DNA of 64,000 nt from Streptomyces sp. Tue 6430. Its GTDB lineage: Bacteria > Actinomycetota > Actinomycetes > Streptomycetales > Streptomycetaceae. The notes beneath the pieces are model-generated. The model saw nothing but the letters and a program-made list of their open reading frames with translations. It made no database searches and was not told where the DNA came from. Position 1 is the first letter of the stretch, and each line of letters starts with the position of its first letter. The DNA is taken from the NCBI GenBank assembly GCA_021568835.1, contig JAKGSH010000010.1, forward strand, positions 5,580,001 through 5,644,000, written 5' to 3'. The position numbers and the translations under genes were made by a program. This document shows, piece after piece, positions 27,221 through 36,476 of the stretch.

Positions 27221-27631
27221 GTGCAGATCACCCGCAGCTCGATCGACACCGTCAAGGGTCCCGCCGGCTGGTTCACCGGCGACGTCTACATCGACGCCGT
27301 CGCCGCCGCGCCCGAGCCCTCCCGCGTCAGCGCCAATCTGGTGCACTTCATGCCCGGCGCGCGCACCCACTGGCACCGTCACCCGCTGGGCCAGACCGTC
27401 TTCGTCACCGAAGGGGTCGGCCTGTGCCAGCGCCGGGGCGGGCCGGTCGAGGTCATCCGGCCCGGTGACCGCGTGCTGTTCGAGGCCGACGAGGAGCACT
27501 GGCACGGGGCCGCGCCGAACCGGCTGATGGTCCACCTGGCCATCAACGAGGCCGACGCCGACCACGACGTCGTCCACTGGCTGACCCCCGTCACCGACGA
27601 GGAGTACGCCGCCGCCCCGGCCACCGGCTGA
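27221..27631 (+). CDS. Cupin-domain protein
   Basis: 136 residues from GTG 27221 (AAGGAG upstream). Cupin motif 1 is HFMPGARTHWHRHPLGQTVF with metal-binding histidines; motif 2 is RPGDRVLFEADEEHWHGAAP. Small single-domain cupins of this type often sit beside oxidoreductases; some are metal-dependent lyases. The enzyme reaction cannot be named from sequence. Confidence 0.88.
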   Translation: MQITRSSIDTVKGPAGWFTGDVYIDAVAAAPEPSRVSANLVHFMPGARTHWHRHPLGQTVFVTEGVGLCQRRGGPVEVIRPGDRVLFEADEEHWHGAAPNRLMVHLAINEADADHDVVHWLTPVTDEEYAAAPATG

Positions 27632-27729
27632 ACCCGGACAAGGCCTTCGACCTCACCACGCCCTTCCACCGGGGCGCCGGGGGCCGCGAGGCCATGGAAA
27701 GGCGCCGCGCCGTCAAGCCCCCGTCCTCT
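27631..27729 (+). pseudogene. Decayed duplicate of the dehydrogenase C-terminus
   Basis: Overlapping the cupin stop codon, a frame reads NPDKAFDLTTPFHRGAGGRE then AMERRRAVKPPSSE. This parallels residues DPGKVFDLTLPLDQVAEGYK and AMDERRAIKTLL of the gene at 26161. It has no start and no upstream catalytic part. It is a degenerated second copy of the dehydrogenase end left after an unequal exchange or insertion. Confidence 0.6.
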
Positions 27730-27802
27730 GAACCACCGAGCCCTTTCCCCGGGCGGCCCTGGAAGAGGGCCTCCGTCCACGTCGTTCTCGAGGAGAACCA
27801 TC

Positions 27803-28093
27803 GTGACCACCTTCGCCCTCGTCGGCGCCGGTCCCGGTCTTGGTCCGGCCGCGGCCCGCCGCTTCGGTGCCGCCGGCCATCGGGTCGCCCTCATCTCACG
27901 CAGTGCCCGGCACCAGGACACCCTGGCGGCCGAACCGGCCCGGGAGGACATCCACGCCGCCCAGCTGATCATCCCCGGCGCGATCCGGCCGGATGCCGAA
28001 CACTCCAGCCCCGATGCCCTGGCCGAGTGCCTGTACGCGATCCACGTCGACCGCGACGTGTTTCGGCACTACGCCGAGCCCATGCCCACATGA
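27803..28093 (+). pseudogene. Short-chain dehydrogenase with large internal deletion
   Basis: 96 residues from GTG 27803 with GAGGAG upstream. It begins with an SDR-like cofactor loop (FALVGAGPGLGPAAARRFGA, then ALISRS) and jumps directly to an SDR C-terminal segment (HAAQLIIPGAIRPDAEHSSP, then RDVFRHYAEPM). The catalytic Ser/Tyr/Lys region, about 130 residues, is absent. Frame is kept across the junction, so a short protein could be made, but it cannot be an active SDR. Confidence 0.65.
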
Positions 28094-28114
28094 CGCCCCC
28101 CCGGGACCCTCTTC

Positions 28115-28672
28115 ATGAACGCCGCAGTCCGTCGTGGCCTGGTCCGTGTCGCTCCGGCAGCCGCTCTGCTGCTGGCCGTGACCGCCTGCTCCAGCGACGC
28201 GCAAGAAACCCCACCGCCCTCCACGTCGTCCGCTTCCCCAGGCCGGCAGGAGACGACGGCACCCACCGCGCCGTCCACCACACCAGCCACCTCGTCGTCC
28301 ACCTCCGGCAGGAGCACCGCCATGGACATCCGCCTCGCCGTCGACGGTGGTCCGGTCGCCGCCGGACTCAACGACAGCGCGACCGCCCGCGACTTCGCGG
28401 GTCTCCTCCCGCTCACCTTGGACCTGAAGGACTTCCACCAGGCCGAGAAGATCGTCGATCTCCCTCGCCGGCTGTCCACCTCCGGCGCCCCCGAGGGGGC
28501 CGCTCCGGAGGCCGGTGACCTCGGCTACTACGCGCCCTGGGGCCAACTGGTCCTCTACTACCGCGATGTCCCCTACGCCGACGGCATCGTCATCCTCGGC
28601 CACCTCGCCGACGACCGTGACACCGACCGGCTGGCCACCGCCTCCAAGGTGACCATCGAAACCGCCCGCTGA
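28115..28672 (+). CDS. Lipoprotein with cyclophilin-like domain
   Basis: 185 residues. A signal peptide with lipobox AVTAC (cysteine near 26) is followed by a Ser/Thr/Pro linker and a domain (MDIRLAVDGGPVAAGLNDSA, FAGLLPLTLDLKDFH, GDLGYYAPWGQLVLYYRDVP) matching the small bacterial cyclophilin-like fold family. Members often accompany SDR and dehydrogenase genes. Expected at the outer face of the membrane; peptidyl-prolyl isomerase activity is not implied. Confidence 0.8.
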   Translation: MNAAVRRGLVRVAPAAALLLAVTACSSDAQETPPPSTSSASPGRQETTAPTAPSTTPATSSSTSGRSTAMDIRLAVDGGPVAAGLNDSATARDFAGLLPLTLDLKDFHQAEKIVDLPRRLSTSGAPEGAAPEAGDLGYYAPWGQLVLYYRDVPYADGIVILGHLADDRDTDRLATASKVTIETAR

Positions 28673-28701
28673 CCGAGCCGTGCCGCCGCCGTACCGACCC
28701 G

Positions 28702-28800
28702 CCCGAAACCCGAAACCCGAAACCCGGCAAGCCCGACAAGGACTCCGCCGCCTTCACCACCGGCACCGCCCTCGTCGTCGACGGCGGCCAGACCACCTGA
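28702..28800 (+). pseudogene. SDR C-terminal remnant behind a 7-bp tandem repeat
   Basis: Three CCCGAAA units (about 28702-28725) precede a frame at 28726-28800 reading KPDKDSAAFTTGTALVVDGG QTT and a stop. FTTGTALVVDGGQT is the standard last strand of classical SDR enzymes. No SDR core precedes it. It is a second decayed SDR in the patch. Confidence 0.6.
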
Positions 28801-28829
28801 CCCCCTCGATCCCTTCCTGGAGATCTCCG

Positions 28830-29597
28830 ATGAACCCCACGTACGACTTCACCGGCCAGGTCGCCTTCGTCACCGGCGCCGGTTCCGGCATGGGGCTGGC
28901 CGCGGCCCGGGCCTTCGCCGCCTCCGGCGCCGCGGTCGCCCTCGCCGACATCGACGAAGCAACCGTGACCCGGGTCGCCCAGCAGCTCAAGGACGAGGGT
29001 CACCAAGTCCTGGCGCTGCTCAGTGACGTCACCGACGAGGACCAGGTTGCCGCTGCCGTCGACCGCACGGTGGACGCCTTCGGCCGCCTGGACATGGCCT
29101 ACAACAACGCCGGAATCATGCCCCCGCCCACCGACGCCGCCGATGAGAGCGCCGACCAGTTCGACCGCGTCAACGCCGTCAACCTGCGCGGCATCTGGGC
29201 GAGCATGAAGCACGAACTGCGCCACATGCGCACCCAGGGCAGCGGCGCCATCGTCAACTGCTCCTCCCTCGGCGGCCTCGTCGGCAACCCCGGCCGCGCC
29301 GCCTACCACGCCACCAAGCACGGGGTGATCGGTCTGACCAAGAGCGCCGCCCTCGAATACGGCTCCCGCGGCGTCCGCATCAACGCGGTATGCCCCGGCA
29401 CCATCAGCACCCCCATGGTCGACGCCATGGTCGAAGGCGGAGAACTCGACCGTCAGCAGGCCGAAGCGGGCCAGGCCATCGACCGGCTCGGGACCGCCGA
29501 GGAGATCGCCCAGGCAGTCCTGTGGCTGTGCAGCCCCGGCGCCGGCTACGTCACCGGAATCGCTCTCCCCGTCGACGGCGGCTATACCGCGCGATGA
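28830..29597 (+). CDS. Classical short-chain dehydrogenase/reductase
   Basis: 255 residues, ATG 28830 with GGAG upstream. Cofactor loop TGAGSGMG near the N-terminus, NNAG (NNAGIMPP), catalytic Ser in VNCSSLGG, YHATK (Tyr/Lys pair), PG motif (NAVCPGTISTPM), and the tail GYVTGIALPVDGGYTAR. The complete set of motifs shows this copy is intact, unlike its two truncated neighbours. The Asp after the second strand (ALADID) predicts NAD preference. Confidence 0.93.
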   Translation: MNPTYDFTGQVAFVTGAGSGMGLAAARAFAASGAAVALADIDEATVTRVAQQLKDEGHQVLALLSDVTDEDQVAAAVDRTVDAFGRLDMAYNNAGIMPPPTDAADESADQFDRVNAVNLRGIWASMKHELRHMRTQGSGAIVNCSSLGGLVGNPGRAAYHATKHGVIGLTKSAALEYGSRGVRINAVCPGTISTPMVDAMVEGGELDRQQAEAGQAIDRLGTAEEIAQAVLWLCSPGAGYVTGIALPVDGGYTAR

Positions 29598-29645
29598 GAG
29601 CCCCCGCGTCGCTTCCACCGCAGTCCGAGCCCGTCACACCGGCAG

Positions 29646-29790
29646 GGCGGAACCGTGGGCTGAAGTTGTAGCCGAGGATCTTGAACAGGCCGAACACCAT
29701 GTCGGAGTACGAGGCGTTGCCGGTGGCCACCATCTCCGGCTTCACCCCGCCGTCCGGGTTCAGCAGCGCGTCCAGGACGCCGGTCCCCGG
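29646..29790 (-). mobile_element. Tn3-family transposase fragment
   Basis: A leftward frame reads VLDALLNPDGGVKPEMVATG, then NASYSDMVFGLFKILGYNFS and PRFR. This is the part of Tn3-type TnpA around the second catalytic acid (TD/TDxxSYSD, then FGLFxLLGYxFSPR). Here the usual TD has become TG, and both ends are missing. It marks the right border of the decayed patch beginning near 24.6 kb. Confidence 0.75.
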
Positions 29791-29832
29791 AAACACCGCG
29801 ACCGCGGAACACCTGTGCGGCAGGATGACCGC

Positions 29833-30438
29833 ATGACCCGTACCGCCCGCCTGCTCCCCGCCCTGCTGCTGGGGTCCGTGCTGCTCACCGCCTGCGGCAG
29901 CGAGCGGGCCGACCCCGCCGACCCCGCCGAACTGGCCTCCCGCGCACAGGCCCTGGGCATCGCGCCGGAGGCGGTGTACACCACCGACGCCCCCGGTCAC
30001 ACCCTCGCCCAGCAGTCCGTCGGCGTGCTCGGCGACGACGGCTTCTCCGCCGTCTACGTCTCCCCGCAGAAGGGGACGCAGGTGCAACTCTCCGTCGACC
30101 GGGGCACGTTGACCGCCGCCACCTGCGAACGGCGAACCGGCGGCGAGGCCGCCACGACACCCGTCACCTGCGTCCGCGACGGCGACGGCTGGTACCGCAG
30201 CGCCGGGCAGTGGGCGGAGTACGCCGTCCCGAAGAAGGACTTCGTCATCCGCGTCGGCGGCACGGACGTGCCCCGGGACGTCCTGCGCGAGGCCGTCGAT
30301 CACCTGCACCGCCCCTCCGCCGACGAACTCGACACGCTCCTGCCGTCGGCACCGGCCGGCGGCGAACCGGTGGAGCGCGGCGACCTGCCGTCGTTCGGCG
30401 ACGGAGCTCCCGACAACGACGTCGACGCGGGCGGCTGA
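29833..30438 (+). CDS. Lipoprotein of unknown function
   Basis: 201 residues from ATG 29833 (MTRTARLLPALLLGSVLLTA, then CGSERAD; the cysteine is the lipidation site). The mature domain has two further cysteines (TCERRTGG, VTCVRDGDGWYRS) likely forming a disulfide, and an acidic C-terminal tail. No family recognised. A six-codon upstream extension is open but places the ribosome site badly. Confidence 0.75.
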   Translation: MTRTARLLPALLLGSVLLTACGSERADPADPAELASRAQALGIAPEAVYTTDAPGHTLAQQSVGVLGDDGFSAVYVSPQKGTQVQLSVDRGTLTAATCERRTGGEAATTPVTCVRDGDGWYRSAGQWAEYAVPKKDFVIRVGGTDVPRDVLREAVDHLHRPSADELDTLLPSAPAGGEPVERGDLPSFGDGAPDNDVDAGG

Positions 30439-30593
30439 GTCACCCGCCACGCGGCCGGCGCCGGGCGGCGGGACCGGCAGGGCGCCGCCTCCGCCGTCCG
30501 TTCCGGGAGCCCGCCGCCTCCGTCGAAACCTTCGCCCGGGACCTGGAACGCCGCCCCGGAGCGCCCAGGCCGCCCCGCATAGAGTCGGGTGTC

Positions 30594-31285
30594 ATGACCG
30601 CCCGCCTGCTCGTGTACACCCGTACCGCCGACTACCGCCACGACTCCGTCCCGGACGCCGTGGCCGCCGTACGCGCGCCGGGGGAGTTCGCCGTCGACCA
30701 CACCGAGGACCCCGCGGCCCTGGAAGCACCGCTGGACGGGTACGCGGCCGTGGTCTTCCTCTCCACCAGCGGTGAGGTGCTGACCCCGGCCGGGCGGGAG
30801 CGTCTCGCCCGGTACGTCGACTCGGGCGGCGGCTTCGCCGGCGTGCACGCGGCGGCCTGCACCGAGTACGACTGGCCGTACTACGGCGAACTCCTCGGCG
30901 CCCGCTTCGCCCGCCACCCCGCCCTCCAGCCCGGCAGGGCACTCGTCGAGGACCACGGACATCCCGCCACCCGCCACCTGCCGGCCGTCTGGGACTTCAC
31001 CGACGAGTGGTACGACTTTCACACCAACCCCCGGGGGCGGGAGCAGGCGCGAGGGCAGGGCCGGGACGGGGACGAGGCCGCGTCCGCGTGCTGGTCACCG
31101 CCGACGAGTCCTCCTACGACGGCGGGGGGATGGGCCCCGACCACCCGCTGGCCTGGTGCCGCGAACAGGGCGCGGGCCGCGTCTTCTACACCGCTCTCGG
31201 CCACACGTCCGAGGCCTACCGGGACCCCGGCTTCGTGGCCCATCTGCGCGGCGGGATCGGCTGGGCGGCCGGGGTGGCGGAATGA
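30594..31285 (+). pseudogene. ThuA-domain protein, one frameshift
   Basis: Opens MTARLLVYTRTADYRHDSVP, then AVVFLSTSGEVLTPAGRERL and GGGFAGVHAAACTEYDWPYY. These are the flavodoxin-like core motifs of the trehalose-utilisation ThuA family. After WYDFHTNPRG the frame is lost; the neighbouring frame continues VRVLVTADESSYDGGGMGPD and ends WAAGVAE at 31283-31285. A one-base loss between about 31035 and 31085 accounts for it. Repaired length is 230 residues, normal for single-domain ThuA. Sugar-related role inferred from family. Confidence 0.8.
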
Positions 31286-31337
31286 GGCGTACGGACGTAT
31301 AGACGTGCGGACGTGCGGCTCGCGTGACGTCTGCGCG

Positions 31338-31427
31338 CTGAGCCGCCTGAGCCGCCTGAGCCGCCTGAGTCACCTGAGCCGCCTGAGTCACCTGGGGTAG
31401 CTGGGGCGCCTGAGCCGCCTGAGGTGG
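31338..31427. repeat. 9-bp tandem repeat after the ThuA gene
   Basis: Ten consecutive 9-bp units based on CTGAGCCGC, with variants CTGAGTCAC and CTGGGGTAG. They lie in the gap between the ThuA gene and the convergent LacI gene. Confidence 0.85.
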
Positions 31428-31518
31428 CCGGGGCCGTCGGGACCGCCGGGGTGCGGGCGGCCCGCGGCCTGCGGGCCGGTGCGCCGGATGTGCCACCGGC
31501 CCGCAGGTGCGGTGCTCG

Positions 31519-32565
31519 CTACCGGCCCGGTGGTGCGGTGCTCGCCCGTTCCACCAGCCGTGTGGACAGCTCCGTGCGGGTCCCTTCCGGGTGCTCGCCG
31601 TCCATCATCCGCACCAGCAGCCGCAGAGCCGTCGCCGCCATCTCGGCCAGCGGCTGGCGGACGGTCGTCAGGGCCGGTGTGGCCCAGCGGGACTCGGGGA
31701 GATCGTCGAAGCCGACCACGCTGATGTCGTCCGGGACCCGTAATCCCCGTTCCGCCAGGGCCTCGTACACACCCAGCGCCATCCGGTCGGAGCACACGAA
31801 GACGGCCGTCGGAGGCTCGGGCAGGTCGAGCAGCTCGCGCATGCGGTGACGGGCCACGGACTCGTCGAAGCCGGCGTGGCGGACGTACTCCGGGCGGTGA
31901 CCGAGGCCCGCCGAGGCCAGGGCGGAACGGTAACCGGCCACGCGCGCGGTGCTGCACATCCTGCGGCGCGCTCCGGCGATCACCGCGATCCGCTCGTGGC
32001 CGAGGGCCAGCAGGTGCTCGGTCGCCGTCACGCCCCCCTGCCAGTTCGCCGCGCCCACCGACACCACGCCCGGCGGCGGCTCCAGCACCGGGTCGATCAT
32101 CACGAACGGGATCCGGTGCTGCTCCAGCCACAGGTACTGGGAGTCCGACAACTCCGCCAGGTCGAACAGCACGCCGGCCGAACCGCGCGCGGTGAGCTTG
32201 TCCAGCCAGCCCCGCTGCGGACGGCCCGCCCGGGTACGGGACAGTGCGGCCGAGACGACCACGTCCAGGCCCGCGTCGTGCGCCGCCTCCTCCACGCCGT
32301 GCAGCACCGCACCCGACCAGGTGCTGGCCAGGGAGCGCACCACGAGATCGACCAGCCGGGGCGGCTTCGTCGGGTCGAAACGGGGTCTGCGCACGTAACC
32401 GAGCCGGTCCAGCGCCTCGGTGACACGGCGTCGGGTCTCGGGAGCCACGTCCTCGCGGCCGTTGACCACTTTCGAGGCGGTGGGCACGGACACCCCCGCC
32501 TCGCGGGCCACGACCGCCAGGGTCGGCCCGGCCGCCGCCACGCTCGCACTGCCCGTGCGGACCAT
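31519..32565 (-). CDS. LacI-family transcriptional regulator
   Basis: 348 residues. The N-terminal HTH is in LAVVAREAGVSVPTASKVVN with the hinge helix ETRRRVTEALDRLGYV. It is followed by a sugar-binding domain (DLVVRSLASTWSGAVLHGVE, GVTATEHLLALGHERIAVIA, VGFDDLPESRWATPALTTVR). ATG 32563-32565 has GAGAGG upstream. A palindromic site at 32651 suggests autoregulation. The same site type occurs before three rhamnogalacturonan genes at 37.7-41.2 kb, so this is their likely repressor; effector presumably a pectin-derived sugar (inference). Confidence 0.92.
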   Translation of the reverse strand: MVRTGSASVAAAGPTLAVVAREAGVSVPTASKVVNGREDVAPETRRRVTEALDRLGYVRRPRFDPTKPPRLVDLVVRSLASTWSGAVLHGVEEAAHDAGLDVVVSAALSRTRAGRPQRGWLDKLTARGSAGVLFDLAELSDSQYLWLEQHRIPFVMIDPVLEPPPGVVSVGAANWQGGVTATEHLLALGHERIAVIAGARRRMCSTARVAGYRSALASAGLGHRPEYVRHAGFDESVARHRMRELLDLPEPPTAVFVCSDRMALGVYEALAERGLRVPDDISVVGFDDLPESRWATPALTTVRQPLAEMAATALRLLVRMMDGEHPEGTRTELSTRLVERASTAPPGR

Positions 32566-32650
32566 CGGAAACCACCTCTCCGGCCCGCCCGAGGGCCAGC
32601 GAACGTTCGACCACCGCCCTTTCGGAGCCGATCCTGACCGACGGCTCGCA

Positions 32651-32662
32651 GAAAGCGCTTGC
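32651..32662. promoter_or_regulatory. LacI-type operator upstream of the LacI gene
   Basis: GAAAGCGCTTGC, with the perfect palindromic core AAGCGCTT, lies 86 bp before the regulator's start. The identical 12-mer (13 with the preceding A) occurs at 41143-41154 before the acetylesterase gene. A CG-centred palindrome of this kind is the classical LacI-family site. Confidence 0.65.
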
Positions 32663-32754
32663 TATCCTAGATCCGCCTCGGCGTGGCGTGAAGACGTGGG
32701 CACCGGTCGTGAGGGCGGGCGGGCGGGCGTCGCGGCGGGAGGGGCGCCTCCCGG

Positions 32755-33138
32755 TCAGGCCTCCTCGAAGCGCCGACGCGCGGCCTCGATGTGGCCGAGG
32801 TGCCGGTGCGTCCAGTCGCACAGTCCGTCGATCGTCACGCGCAGGGCGTGGCCCGGCCCGGTCAGGGCGTACTCGACCCGTGGCGGCACCGTGGGATGGA
32901 CGGTCCGCTCCACCAGGCCGTTGCGCTCCAGCATGCGCAGGTTCTGGGTGAGCATCTTGTGGCTGATGCCCTCGATCCCGTCCCGCAGCGCGCTGAACCG
33001 CAGCGTGCGGTCGCCGAGCACCTCGATGATCAGGAGCGCCCACTTGTTGGCGACGTCCGAGAAGATCTCCCGGGCGAGCGAGTCCGCGCGGGTCAGGTCC
33101 GCGTCCTCGGGCGTGCCCTCGTACCGCTTGGTCACCAT
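32755..33138 (-). CDS. HxlR-family winged-helix regulator
   Basis: 127 residues with the HxlR signature FSDVANKWALLIIEVLGDRT, then RFSALRDGIEGISHKMLTQN and the wing VERTVHPTVPPRVEYALT. Single winged helix, expected to dimerise and to sense redox or small electrophiles. Divergent from the RidA gene, which it probably regulates. Confidence 0.92.
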   Translation of the reverse strand: MVTKRYEGTPEDADLTRADSLAREIFSDVANKWALLIIEVLGDRTLRFSALRDGIEGISHKMLTQNLRMLERNGLVERTVHPTVPPRVEYALTGPGHALRVTIDGLCDWTHRHLGHIEAARRRFEEA

Positions 33139-33252
33139 CTGGTTCCCCAGTCACCGAAAAGTGCGTTCTTCCCTGTCGGCCCACACTCTCCTACGGTTCC
33201 TGAGTAACCACAAGTGACCACGGGGCGGGCGTGGTGGAGCACTCCACCGACG

Positions 33253-33330
33253 CGCGCTCCCGCTCACTCGCGCGCGTTCACGTGCTTCACGCGCGTTCAC
33301 GCACGTCCACACGCGCTCACAGGCGCTCAC
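33253..33330. repeat. Degenerate 11-13-bp tandem repeat in the RidA leader
   Basis: Imperfect units around CGCGCGTTCACG (CGCGTTCACGTG, CGCGCGTTCACG, CACGTCCACACG, CGCTCACAGG) fill the 80 bp before the RidA ribosome site. They lie in the HxlR/RidA divergent promoter region and may overlap operators. Confidence 0.5.
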
Positions 33331-33346
33331 GAAGGAGACGGACGAC

Positions 33347-33754
33347 ATGGCCATCACCCTGCTCAATCCCAGCGGTCTGCCCGAGATCGACGCCTACCGA
33401 CAGGTGTCCGTCGGGACCGGCTCCCGATTGGTCTTCATCGCCGGACAGGTGGCCTGGGACGCCGACGGGGTCACCGTCGGCGAGGGCGACCTCGCCACCC
33501 AGGTCGAACGCTGCTACCTCAACATCGCCACCGCCCTCGCCGGCGTCGGCGCCACCTTCGACGACGTCGCGAAGCTCACCGTCCACATCGTGGACTGGAC
33601 CCCCGACAAGATGCCCCTGTTCCTGGAGGGGGCCGCCCGGGCGTCCGCGAAACTGGGCGTCACACCGGTGCCGCCGGGCACCCTGCTCGGCGTCGCTGCA
33701 CTGGACGTGCCCGAGCATCTGGTCGAGATCGAGGCCGTGGCCGTCCTCGACTGA
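33347..33754 (+). CDS. RidA-family (enamine/imine deaminase) protein
   Basis: 135 residues, ATG 33347 with AAGGAG upstream. The RidA/YjgF pattern is clear: LVFIAGQVAWDADG, LATQVERCYLNIATALAGVG, and the substrate-arginine region replaced by PPGTLLGVAALDVPEHLVEI, as in the divergent RidA subgroups. It likely hydrolyses reactive enamines or imines as a small homotrimer. The pairing with HxlR suggests induction by a metabolite. Confidence 0.9.
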   Translation: MAITLLNPSGLPEIDAYRQVSVGTGSRLVFIAGQVAWDADGVTVGEGDLATQVERCYLNIATALAGVGATFDDVAKLTVHIVDWTPDKMPLFLEGAARASAKLGVTPVPPGTLLGVAALDVPEHLVEIEAVAVLD

Positions 33755-33883
33755 ACGCCTCGTCCTCGGCCGGGACCGACTCCCGGTCGCCCGCGCCGGG
33801 GACCCGGCCGGGACCGCCGCCTCACCGTCCGAACCGTCCGAACCGTCCGAACCGTTCGCGCCGGGGTCACGGCTGCGGGCCGG

Positions 33884-34881
33884 TCACGCCGCGGTCAGTG
33901 TCCGCGCGATCGACGCGACCGCGTCCGGGCCCACCCGGCAGCAGCCGCCGATCAGCCGGGCGCCCGAGTCCCGCCAGGCGAGGACCTGCTCGGGGCGAAC
34001 GTGGAGCGGCCGCTCCAGGCGCGGGCCCCGGCGTCCCAGGCCTCGCCGCTGTTGGGGTAGACGACGACCGGCTTGCCGGTCACCCGCGCCGCCGTCGTCA
34101 CGGCGCCCTCGACGTCCTCGGGGGCGCAGCAGTTCACACCGACCGCGATCACCTCGTCCGCCTCCGCGGCCAGGGCGAACGCCTCCTCCAGCGGCTGCCC
34201 GGCGCGGGTGCGGCCGCCCGCGACGCTGTACGACAGCCAGGCCGGAACCCCCAGTCCGCGCACCGCCCGCAGCAGCGCCTCGGCCTCCTCCGCGTCCGGC
34301 ACGGTCTCCAGCGCCAGCACGTCCGGCCCGGCGGCCGCCAGCACCTCCAGCCGGGGCCGGTGGAACCGCTCCAGCTCGTCCACCGTCAGCCCGTAACGGC
34401 CCCGGTACTCGGACCCGTCCGCGAGCATCGCCCCGTACGGCCCCACCGACGCCGCCACCCACAACGGCCGGCGAACGCCCCCGCTCCGGGCCTGCCGGGC
34501 CGCCTCCCGCGCCAGTTCCACGCTCAGCGCGAGCAGCCGGGCCGCCTCCTCACGGTCGATCCCGCGCTTCGCGAAGCCCTCGAAAGTCGCCTGGTAGCTG
34601 GAGGTGATGGCCACGTCCGCGCCCGCCCCGAAGTAGGCGAGGTGCGCCCCGGTGACGGCCTCGGGCCGCTCGGCGAGCAGTCGCGCCGACCACAGTTCGT
34701 CGCTCAGGTCGTGCCCGGCGGACTCCAACTGGTTGGACATGCCGCCGTCGAGGACCACCGTCCCGGCGGCGAGCGCCGCGGCGAGGCCGGGGCGGCGCGG
34801 GCCGGAAACCTGTGCCGAGGAGTCGTGGGCCGAGCTGCCGTGCGCGGCAGGACCGGGTGGGGAGGGGGTGTCGCTGGTCAT
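33884..34881 (-). pseudogene. mmuM: Homocysteine S-methyltransferase, one frameshift
   Basis: MmuM-type enzyme transferring a methyl group from S-methylmethionine to homocysteine. Residues VVLDGGMSNQLESAGHDLSD, TSSYQATFEGFAKRGID, LALETVPDAEEAEALL and GVNCCAPEDV (first zinc cysteine) are in one frame from ATG 34881. After WSGRSTFAP the frame shifts; the other frame continues EQVLAWRDSGARLIGGCCRV, which holds the paired zinc cysteines, and ends ARTLTAA. Restoring one C in the CCCC run near 33997 gives 332 residues. The amino-acid permease that follows divergently may import the methyl donor. Confidence 0.87.
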
Positions 34882-35010
34882 GCCACGACGCTAGTCGAAC
34901 CCGGAACGGACGAGCCGAGGACGTCCATCAGATGGACAGGTCGCCCACGATGTGGGACGCGAGGCTACGATCACGGCCTCCCCGCCCCACCGCACCTGTA
35001 CGGACCCGCC

Positions 35011-36476
35011 ATGACTTCCTCCGAAACCACCGAGGCCACCGGCCCCGACACCGGGTCGAACACCGGTACCGGCCCAGACACCGGCACCGGCCTCGCCCCC
35101 GCACCCCGCCGTCGCCGCTTCGGCCTCGCCGCCGCCACCGCCCTCGTCATGGGCAACATCATCGGCGGCGGCATCTTCGCGCTGCCCGCGGCGGTCGCCC
35201 CGTACGGCACGGTCAGCCTGCTCGCCCTGGTCGTCCTCTCCGTGGCCGCGCTCCTCCTCGCCCTGCTCTTCGGCAGGCTGGCCCGCCGCAGCCCCGTCAC
35301 CGGCGGCCTGTACGTGTACCCGCGCGACGCGTTCGGCCCCTTCGCCGGCTTCCTGTCCGCCTGGTCGTACTGGACGATGTGCTGGGTCAGCATCGCCGCG
35401 CTGGCCGTCGCCGTCGTCGGCTACGTCGACGTGCTGATACCGCTGCACGGCAGTCACGCCCTCGCAGCGGTCGTCGCGCTGGCCGCGCTGTGGCTGCCCG
35501 CCGCCGCCAACTTCGCCGGCACCCGCTGGGTGGGCACGGTGCAGATCGTGTCGACCGTCCTGAAGTTCGTCCCGCTGCTGGTGGTCGCCACGGTCGGTCT
35601 GTTCTTCGTCGACACCGACAACTTCGGGCCCTTCAACGCTTCCGGGACAGCGTTCCGGGCGCGCTCGCCGCCTCCGCCGCCCTCCTGCTCTACAGCTTCC
35701 TCGGTGTGGAGTCGGCGGCCGTCAGCGCGGGCGAGGTCGACGACCCCGAACGCACCGTCGGCCGGGCGGGCGTCCTCGGCACGCTGGGATCCGCGCTCGT
35801 CTACCTGCTGGGCACGGTCGCCGTGTTCGGCCTGGTCCCGCACGAGCGGCTCGTCGACTCCGGAGCGCCCTTCGCCGACGCCGTGAACGCGATCACGGGT
35901 GGCAGCTGGGGCGGCACCGTCATCTCCCTGGTCGCCGTCGCCTCCATCGTCGGCTGCCTCAACGGCTGGATCCTGCTGGCCGCGCAGATGCCGTACGCCG
36001 CCGCCCGCGACGGACTGTTCCCGCGGCCGTTCGCCCGCGTCGGCAAGGGCGGGGTGCCCGGCTTCGGCGTGTGGGCCGTGGCCGTCCTCGGCACGGTGCT
36101 CATCGGCCTCAACTACACGGCGGGCCCCGACGCCACGTTCCGCGTGCTGGTCCTCATCACCACGTTCACCGGCTGCGTCCCGTACCTGCTGTCGGCCGCG
36201 GCCCAGCTGTACTGGCTGGCCCGCGGCACCCGCGAACGCGTCCGTCCCGCGGGTCTGGCCCGTGACCTCGTCGTGGCCGCGCTCTCCTTCGCCTTCTCCT
36301 TCTGGCTGATCGCGGGAGCGGGTTACGCCGCCGTCTACCAGGGCGTGCTGTTCCTCTTCGCGGGCATCCCGGTGTACGTGTGGCTGCGCGGCCGCCGGGA
36401 GACGCCGGATCCGGCCGCGCCGACCGCGCCGGCCGCGCCGACCGCCCCGACCGGAGTGAGTACCTTGGGAGCGTGA
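35011..36476 (+). pseudogene. APC-family amino-acid permease, one frameshift
   Basis: Twelve-helix permease. Opens MTSSETTEATGPDTGSNTG, then LVMGNIIGGGIFALPAAVAP (the helix-1 GxG substrate loop), SPVTGGLYVYPRDAFGP and the following helices. The frame is lost after ASGTAFRAR; the neighbouring frame continues ALAASAALLLYSFLGVESAA and VNAITGGSWGGTVISLVAVA to the stop at 36476. Adding one C near 35653 gives 488 residues, typical of the basic/AgcB-type APC group. It overlaps the next gene (GTGA), so the two form an operon. Confidence 0.88.
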
